DNA of 22,022 bases from Chara braunii (Eukaryota > Streptophyta > Charophyceae > Charales > Characeae), in NCBI GenBank assembly GCA_003427395.1, contig BFEA01000025.1:4602925-4624946 (forward strand). The letters run 5' to 3'. Shown one piece after another: positions 15,975 to 22,022 of this stretch. The translations under genes and the position numbers were made by a program. A model generated the notes under the pieces. It was not told where the DNA came from. It saw nothing but the letters and a program-made list of their open reading frames with translations, and searched no databases. Within the stretch, counting starts at the first letter, position 1, and each line of letters starts with the position of its first letter.

Positions 15975-17896
15975 TTTTTGTTTTCTTTTTTTTTTTTAGC
16001 AGAACCTCTTGGTTCTGGCCCCAGCCATTCTGGGAAGCGACAGTCCGGTTCCTATTCCCCCGGCAAGTCGGTGAATAATACAAGGTTGACTCACCCCACT
16101 CTCCTCCCCATTATGGTTGAGAGGCCCGAGTGGACGGCATTGATTACGTCCAGTAGGAAGGATGTACCACCCCTCACCCCTGCCTAAGTTAGCCTGTCAT
16201 AACTAGTCTTTTGTGTGGCTTTGTATGCCTAATCCATCTCTGGCTGCTCCTCTCAGCTGTATGGCTGTCAGTTATTACTTCTATCTCTAGAGCAAGCTGC
16301 GACTATTGACCTCTGTTGGCTTCACTAAAACCTTCTTTTCAATCTAAACCCTAAACCCTCCCAAAGGCTCCTCAGTGTGCGTTACAGAACTCCATACTTA
16401 TTCTGCACCGTACCATTGCATATCCACCAACGACAGTTGATGGGGGGGGAATGGGTCCGGGAACTCTGCGGGTGAGTGCATCGGCACTCCTTGGTCCACT
16501 TTAGTCCATTCCTTGAAGCAGATGCAGTAGTCTCTCCTGAAGTCTACCTGCTCCTGCCCGGGAGACTGTCCATCCCATCGGATATAGGCCCTTTTTCGTT
16601 ACCCAGCCAGTCCCCTGAGAATTGATTGATTGCTTGTGTGATGTCTTTCTTTGAGTGATATGTCTGTAATTGGTTCTTGACCTTCTGCCATCGTGAGAGG
16701 AGTTCTTGCTGTATATATTGTTTTATTATTTCCGTTACTTATTCCCCTTCCATGCGAACTCCCTCAATGGAATATGTGCAGCGCTTCCTCCAAAGTGCCC
16801 AAATAACCGATCTCCTCCCAATCTTGAACATGTTGTTTTCAAAATCGCAGTCCGTGGGGGAGGTCCATGCTTCACAGAGGAGCGCCCTCCAGTCCCATGG
16901 CCAAGTCGATCCGGTGCCCAGGAGGCTCCATATCCTATCCCACCAACGCCAAGTGAGGACCGCCCCTGGACACTGTAGGAAGATGTGTTCTATAGTTTTC
17001 GGGATCTTACGGGCGGGAAAGGCGTTATGGCAAGATTTGCACCAGGGGAGCGCCAGACCCTTCTGCTCCAAAAACGTGCGGTCTATCAGCCAAGTATTAG
17101 TCAGGAGGCAGCGATGCTCTATCTGCCACTGCAGCGAGGCGAATTTGGCCGGTTTGGATTTCATGGTTGAAATTTGAAAACCACCGGATAGGGCGGACTG
17201 TCCCCTGGCTTACGTTCAGGTGGGCTATCCAACCGGCTTTTACCATCTCCTTGAGGTTCACCTTTGGCCGCACCAGGCGGTAAGTGGCCTTCACCGACAA
17301 GCTAAAGAGTTTTATGTTCGGATTGGCTGGTCTTCTTCGTGCGGGTACCCAGTGCCACTGCTCCGAGTCGAAGGGGAGTTAAGCAAGGGGTGTTCCTGGG
17401 CGGAATGCGATCCATTCGTCTTTGTGTCTCAGTACGCAGGTTCTGTGCAACTCCTCATTCTTCCACCACCTCATTGTGTTCGGGTTGTACCTGGTGAGAA
17501 TATTGTCCTTTCCCTTATGGAAGAGGTTGACCAAGGATTTGCCTGCCCGCACTTCCACCACATTGCCAACGCTTTCCACGTCGTCCAGGACTGCGACCCA
17601 GTCTCCTTCCGCCAACTGCAGTCCTTTTCGAAGGGTGTGCACCCAGTCAAGCGGGATGTCAAAGATGAGTGTTTCTAGGTTTCCTTCAATATCATGACAG
17701 TACCTCATCTGAACCCTCAAATGTGATGATGTTTTCCAGTCTCTGTTCGTCGGGTCCCATATGTCTTTGATCCTCACTATGCCGTTTCTGACCCAGCTGC
17801 TCCATGGGGGGTCCGAACTACGGTGTACCCTGCCATTTCTATCAGTGATATTTCTGTTGCCGAAGAGGGGTTGCCCCATCACCTCATCCCATCTGG
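15975..17896 (-). mobile_element. 5'-truncated LINE (non-LTR retrotransposon)
   Basis: About 1.92 kb on the minus strand with a 3' A-rich tail (T-rich at 15974-15998), a 3' untranslated region of about 740 bp, and the C-terminal end of the second open reading frame. Exact 16-bp direct repeats flank it. The reverse transcriptase core, endonuclease and first frame are missing, as in most LINE copies, where reverse transcription stops early. The 3' region has a relative at 18480-18600. Confidence 0.88.
16739..17896 (-). pseudogene. C-terminal part of LINE ORF2 with zinc-binding domain
   Basis: The frame enters at the truncation point (17896) and reads RWDEVMGQPLFGN and later WVRNGIVRIKDIWD, typical of the region after the RT core in plant-type L1 LINEs. 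TAA at 17379-17381 interrupts it. The same frame continues with FSLSVKATYRLVRPK, then shifts near 17165-17215. The last frame carries a zinc-binding RT-associated motif (zf-RVT type), CKSCHNAF then HIFLQC: C-X2-C-X14-H-X4-C at 16971-17041. The spacing before the His is longer than the usual 8 or so residues. Translation ends at TAA 16739-16741. This region of ORF2 is thought to bind the element's RNA. It is a defective remnant with no catalytic part. Confidence 0.85.
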
Positions 17897-17912
17897 CCGT
17901 GCTAGTAGTGCT
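17897..17912 (-). repeat. Target-site duplication at the LINE 5' end
   Basis: An exact copy of 15959-15974. It is also the left arm of the palindrome 17899-17936. Confidence 0.88.
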
Positions 17913-17936
17913 GATACGAACAGACACTACTAGCAC
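17899..17936. repeat. Palindrome at the LINE target site
   Basis: Perfect 12-bp arms, GTGCTAGTAGTG (17899-17910) and CACTACTAGCAC (17925-17936), around 14 bases. When the LINE and one duplication copy are ignored, the arms extend outwards to about 21 bp with one mismatch and one extra base (left flank ACACCCTC, right flank CGAGAGGGTG). Confidence 0.85.
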
Positions 17937-18365
17937 CGAGAGGGTGACTCCATCTATTGGTGGGGAGCATCAGCTGCTGGAAAGCAGGTCCAGCGTCCCA
18001 TATATGAAACAATACAGATAGCTGAGAACGGCCTGCCAGCATTGATTGCTCTGGCCTTCCGAGGATTGACTGAGCAGGTTTTATGCACGAGGAAGCCTCT
18101 TCGCCCCGTGCCAGGTGCCAGAGAGCTACTACTGCAAACTGGTTCCCCCATCCCCCCTTCCCCCGACTGAACCCCCTCCCTGTCCCCAGAGTGTCAAAGT
18201 CGAACCTTCTTTGCTTTTCGAGCTAATCATAACCAGTTTTCTCAATCATGCTGCTGGTCGCACAACACCACAGTAGACTGATTGCCCGGTACTCTGCATC
18301 CCCCAGCAGGTAAAACTGCTCATGCTGCTTATGCTCCTCCATACCACTTTAAACCACCCGTACTT
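17937..18365. other. Spacer, no gene recognised
   Basis: Mixed composition with short open frames on both strands and no domain. It is the right flank of the palindromic site and could be part of an unidentified element with CACTA-like tips, but there is no supporting evidence. Confidence 0.35.
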
Positions 18366-18422
18366 CCTGAGTAGTGCCCGTTAACGAGCCACGATTTTAG
18401 GAAACGTACGGGCCACTACAGG
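18366..18422. repeat. Imperfect hairpin
   Basis: Arms 18366-18381 and 18408-18422 share CCTG, GTAGTG and CCCGT blocks and pair with two single-base bulges around a 26-base loop. The pairing is strong for its size; function unknown. Confidence 0.6.
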
Positions 18423-18715
18423 AGTGCCCAAATTCATCCTAGTAGAAATGTTTCTACTTTTTTTTTCCACGATTGATAGCTGGGCCAAGTACTGGTGGTT
18501 TAAGTCCACCATGGAGAGGCGATGGGGCGGAAAGGGATCAGGGAACTCTGAGGGAGGGCGCAATGGACGCGTTGGATCCACCTTAGTCCAGTCCTTGAAG
18601 GACGTTTGGGTCTTTTATTTCCTTTCTGTTTTTTGGCTGTCGTCTCTTTCTTGTTTCTTCGCGAGGTGGTCTTTCAAGGCCCGGGAAGATCTTTTCTAAT
18701 GTGTTTATGCTGGTC
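18423..18715 (-). repeat. Fragment related to the LINE 3' region
   Basis: On the minus strand, 18600-18500 resembles 16540-16435 of the LINE 3' region: both carry CTTCAAGGA, TGGACTAA, GTGGA, CAGAGTTCCC and a C-rich CCCCAT in the same order, at roughly 70-75% similarity by eye. It may be an older LINE copy or a shared satellite. The part 18606-18675 also resembles pieces at 15801-15930. Confidence 0.5.
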
Positions 18716-18719
18716 TCCG

Positions 18720-19180
18720 GACAGCCCGGACTGGCTCTGTCAGCCCGGGTACCCGCCCAGGTGGGCCCGGTCAGGCGAGGTGCAGACAGGGTCCCAGGCA
18801 GCACGCGGGCAAAATATATATAAAAAAAAGAAAGAAAAAGAAAACAATCCAAACAAATATATGTTGTTTGAAATTGCAAAATGTTTTTTTTCTTTAAGGA
18901 AAAGTAAAACAGTTCAAACAAATATGTTGTGTTAAATTGCAACACGAACAACTTTTGGGTGAGGGTCTCCTTCAAATTCCTACCACTTCAAAGTTTAAAC
19001 CCCCTTAAAACCGGTTCATACCCCCAACCCCCCCGGGTGACCCATCACGAAATTGGAAGGTAAGGCTAGATAGTAGATTCTCACCGCTTAGGACACAGGC
19101 AATCCTGGCCTGCAGTCAGAATGACCTTTTTTGAATCCTTGTCCCTCTTTCGGCGGGCCCCTTTTTTTCTGGGATGGATC
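18720..19180 (+). repeat. Dispersed repeat, copy B
   Basis: The counterpart of 7980-8350 in the same orientation. It has a GC-rich head (GGCCC/CAGGT words), an AT-rich centre with A-runs, a stretch of AAACCCCC/ACCCCC, then the best-matching block 19075-19132 and a T-run. Similarity by eye is about 75% in the best block and lower elsewhere. No coding capacity. Confidence 0.45.
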
Positions 19181-19696
19181 CCCGCTACCCGCCTGCCTGC
19201 CTGCCTCGGGCATGCCTGGCCTGCTGGTACATACAGCCAGGCGCCTACGCAGCATAGGTTTTACCCAACTTTACTGTGGTCAGTCTCAGCAAAAGAACAG
19301 AAAAAGACCTCACCCCGCTCAGCCCGGGTGCCTGCTACCACTGTCTGGTCAGGTCACCTCGCCGAGCTGATGATGGGTGATGGTTCTGGGTGGTCCATAC
19401 TGAAAGGTAAGACAGAGGGGGTGGGGGTGCGCGGGGGTAATTGAATGGAGGGAGGGTGGATGGGGGTCTTCTGAGGAGGGTTACCCAAAAAAAGAAGAAG
19501 AAGAAGAAGAAGAAGAAGAATTCGTACGGCAGGCAGTCGAGATGGAAGTGTGAGCCACCCTTTTTCTGTTCTTTTTTTTTAAACAGGGCCCTACTATGAT
19601 CCTGGCTCAATTCTCTTCAGTCCCGGCTAGTCACAGATACAATGGACAAGATGATACTCAGACGCGTCCTTCCGTAATGACCGAAGGAACCACATA
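19181..19696. other. Spacer with A/GAA microsatellite
   Basis: Seven A and a (GAA)n run occupy 19487-19520, similar in form to the SINE tail at 13136-13200, but no tRNA-like boxes were found upstream. A CCTG repeat lies near 19190-19206. No gene is supported. Confidence 0.4.
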
Positions 19697-20247
19697 TCAA
19701 CATTGATTGCTCCTTTCGAACGAGGATAGACTCAATTTGACTGTCAGGCAAGTAAGATTTCGAACTTGCAAGTTGTTGGGTACTTCTCCGCTCATGCATT
19801 CATGGGCTTCCAGATTGACGCGAAAAAAGAAACCTGGAATTTTTTTCAGGACTCTAGCTGTGGCTGGTTCCCTGAGCATGGTCTCGTTCAAGGTTTGTGT
19901 GTCCTTTCCACCTGCCCTCAGCCCCTTTTTGCCCAAGAGTGGGCCTGGAGGAGCCAGCGTCCATTCCATCCTGTCATGCCCAAAGTAGCTTGCCCCCCTC
20001 CCGCTGTCGAGTCCCAAATATTGTTCTGGTGTGTGTTCTGAGTTGCACTCTCCGTCTGAGCTGCAGTCCACTGAATGTTGTCACTCCACGATTCACCAGC
20101 CAAGTTCTTTTGCATTTTAACAATAATTCTGTTCTGGCGCTGATTGAAACTTGCGTTGGGGATCGCCAAAGTACCGGCAGTATCGAGGACGAGGATGTGC
20201 TTTGACGCGCTCATGGTATAGGGGGGTAGACTGGATATTGTCGGCAA
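19697..20247 (-). other. Overlapping open frames, weak coding candidates
   Basis: Two minus-strand frames overlap (20071-19697 and 20247-19918). The second includes MSASKHILVLDTAGTLAIPN, of ordinary protein-like composition. No family, splice pattern or homologue is recognised, and plus-strand frames cover the same bases. Too weak for a gene call. Confidence 0.2.
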
Positions 20248-20848
20248 TTTGTGCGTAATGATTATCTTTCGTTTTGACCCCTCGTTTGGGTTTCAAGCAA
20301 GCAAAGATTGTGTGTTCTATGCATACTGTGCATGGCTATGTGTGAATGCTTCCATGCTTCGGCGACGCACTTCATTTGCTCTCACTCTTTCCACTATTTC
20401 CACGAATAATTATGTGGTCCTCTTCTTATGGGTTCCTTTCCACCATCTTCTTTGTGTCCCTCCACTTGCACCTTATCTCCATTGCTATCAACTGTATCTA
20501 GTCCCAGAGGTGGATCAGCCGAGGGCGTAATGATTCAATGGCGATCCCTCTTTCATAGTGAACCATTCTTCTTCCCTGGAGTTGTGTGTTGTCCCTCCCT
20601 CCCATCGTTATGCTTTCATCTTTCTTGGAGATGGCAGACGATACAACGTTCCTGGTCAAGCGTGCGACAAAACCTTTCAGGCCTGCAGAATTAGGGAAGG
20701 GGAAGATTGAGAGGTGTCCTTCACCTCGCTGGCAAGTGTTTTCCACATGGACCAAGCTGGCTTTATTCCAGGAAGGTAAGCCTCCTGAAGTATACGAAGG
20801 GGGAAGGGTCTTCCATATCGAAATCAAACTACGCTCAAGAAACAAGGC
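20248..20848. other. Region open on both strands, no family recognised
   Basis: A plus-strand frame (20586 to about 20848) and a minus-strand frame (about 20870-20498) both stay open with normal amino-acid variety until they reach the A- and TTG-repeats. A donor-like AAGGTAAG lies near 20777. A decayed mobile element or an exon is possible; neither can be shown. Confidence 0.25.
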
Positions 20849-20895
20849 AAAAAAAAAAAAAAAGGCCATGTCTTTTTTCTTTCTTTTTTCTTTCT

Positions 20896-20942
<47 letters not shown>

Positions 20943-20943
20943 G
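20849..20943. repeat. A-tract, CT-rich stretch and (TTG)n
   Basis: About 15 A (20850-20864) are followed by a T/C-rich stretch and roughly 15 TTG triplets (20896-20943). Read from the minus strand this is (CAA)n then A-rich. Confidence 0.9.
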
Positions 20944-21504
20944 ATAGCATGATGGAAGGTACGTGTAGCATGCCTAGATCCGCCTGCACGGACCCTTAGG
21001 CCTGGCATTGTATCTAGCGGGGCTTATCGTGATCTGATCTCAAGCAGGCAGGTGAGTCTTGGCAGGTGAGTGTTGGGTGCGCGTGGACTCCAGGTACATT
21101 CTTTGCCCCCAGCCCAGCCTGCATGTTTTTAGTTTCAGCTGAGCGTGGTGCTTTGGGCACTTTTGTCCGCTTTCAGGCGGAATACTGTTGGTCTGGCCCA
21201 GCTTGTTTCTGAGGCAGGACCAGGATTCTATTCTTTGAGTAAGGCCGTTTCTCTTCCAGGCCGTGCTGTTGATACACCGTGGTAAGGCCTGTACCTGTAC
21301 CAGCATGAAGTCCCAGGCCACACGTTCTGGGCCTGGGCCTGAGTGTTTTGGCCACACAGCCTCACATCTGGACCGCCGATCCTTCTTTTGATCGGACGGG
21401 CCAGATGGAGGCAGAGTTGAGTTTGAGGCCAGCCCAGCACCATTAAGGAGAGGCCAGGCTCGTAGTTAGTGATAGGTTTTTGTTCATGTACCACCAGGCT
21501 GCCC
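20944..21504. other. Spacer, nothing recognised
   Basis: GC-moderate sequence with repeated short words such as CAGGTGAGT, CCCAG and GGCC. Minus-strand open frames overlap in several registers and show no domain. Confidence 0.4.
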
Positions 21505-21735
21505 AGTTGAGCAGCCCAGCGCCGGTAGAGGTAGAGGAGCAGCATTAGAGGAGCAAGGGAGTAGTGCTGTAGAGGTAGGAGAGAGGTGAGGCTGGAGCCC
21601 ACTCACTTGGTGCCATATTCCGAAGATCTGCCGCCAGCCCATAGCTGGCCTTCTTCTTCGAGGTACCTGCAGTACATCGGCGGCTCAAGGTTCTGCCTTT
21701 AACAGGTCAGTATCATCCATGACAGAGAGAGGGAG

Positions 21736-21827
<92 letters not shown>

Positions 21828-21937
21828 TTGAGCAGCCCAGCGCCGGTAGAGGTAGAGGAGCAGCATTAGCGGCTCAAGGCTCTGCCTTTAACAGGTCAGT
21901 ATCATCCATGACAGAGAGAGGGAGAGTCCGAGAGAGA

Positions 21938-21939
<2 letters not shown>
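21505..21939. repeat. Two-part duplication inside (GA)n DNA
   Basis: Block A (21505-21548, 44 bp) recurs exactly at 21826-21869. Block B (21681-21739) recurs at 21870-21928 with two or three changes. In the first occurrence A and B are 132 bp apart; in the second they abut exactly. Between the two sets lies (GA)n followed by (GACA)n (21802-21827). Confidence 0.85.

Positions 21940-22022
<83 letters not shown>
21736..22022. repeat. (GA)n and (GACA)n microsatellite reaching the window end
   Basis: Long GA runs at 21736-21801 and 21929-22022, with GACA units at 21802-21827. The run continues to the last base, so the contig may well stop here because of the repeat. Confidence 0.95.

Noticed and set aside
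16344-16359. CTAAACCCTAAACCCT as plant-type telomere DNA
   Set aside because: Only two units, within the LINE 3' region, with no extended array.
17422-17697. Plus-strand open frames across the LINE
   Set aside because: Antisense shadows of the ORF2 remnant.
19487-19520. Second SINE tail
   Set aside because: A/GAA tail form only; no A or B box upstream and no target-site duplication seen.
20707-20952. Open frame ending in a poly-Leu tail
   Set aside because: The tail is the TTG microsatellite; it is not a membrane segment.

Overview
This looks like nuclear DNA of a streptophyte, most likely a charophyte alga of the Chara type or possibly a bryophyte; the taxon is an inference. The grounds are decayed Ty3/gypsy-type LTR retrotransposons primed by initiator tRNA-Met, a 5'-truncated LINE, a tRNA-derived SINE, abundant microsatellites, intron-like splice signals, and an inserted piece of mitochondrial DNA of the gene-rich kind (rps4, trnR-UCU, trnY-GUA). 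No intact host gene can be shown. One long open reading frame behind a good splice acceptor is the best candidate for a host exon.

Layout. 1-496: primer-binding site and 5' LTR of a minus-strand LTR retrotransposon whose body lies left of the window; it sits inside the RNase H region of an older element. 497-about 5,905: the older minus-strand Ty3/gypsy element (RNase H remnant, reverse transcriptase, protease, gag, long hairpin-rich leader, primer-binding site, LTR), dead by four stops, two frameshifts and a mutated catalytic motif. About 5,905-9,660: low-complexity DNA with possible splice sites, a 42-bp tandem repeat, a 138-nt all-purine run and one copy of a dispersed repeat. 9,679-10,243, possibly further right: mitochondrial insertion with the 3' end of rps4, trnR and trnY. 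10,244-11,040: unique DNA ending in a large foldback. 11,475-12,554: candidate last exon. 13,064-13,200: short tRNA-derived SINE between target-site duplications. 13,215-15,960: tandem duplications (81 bp, 190 bp), microsatellites and poly(A). 15,975-17,896: 5'-truncated LINE, minus strand, with poly(A) tail and a 16-bp target-site duplication; its target was a long hairpin. 17,913-22,022: repeat fragments (a relative of the LINE 3' region and a second copy of the dispersed repeat), poorly supported open frames, and a terminal (GA)n block carrying a rearranged duplication.

The parts do not form a pathway. The window is a record of successive insertions: gypsy element, then a younger LTR element inside it; mitochondrial DNA; SINE; LINE into a palindrome. 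I found no convincing new biological system. The best-supported observations are the nested LTR insertion, the mitochondrial insertion, and the two non-LTR insertions whose target-site duplications can be read directly.
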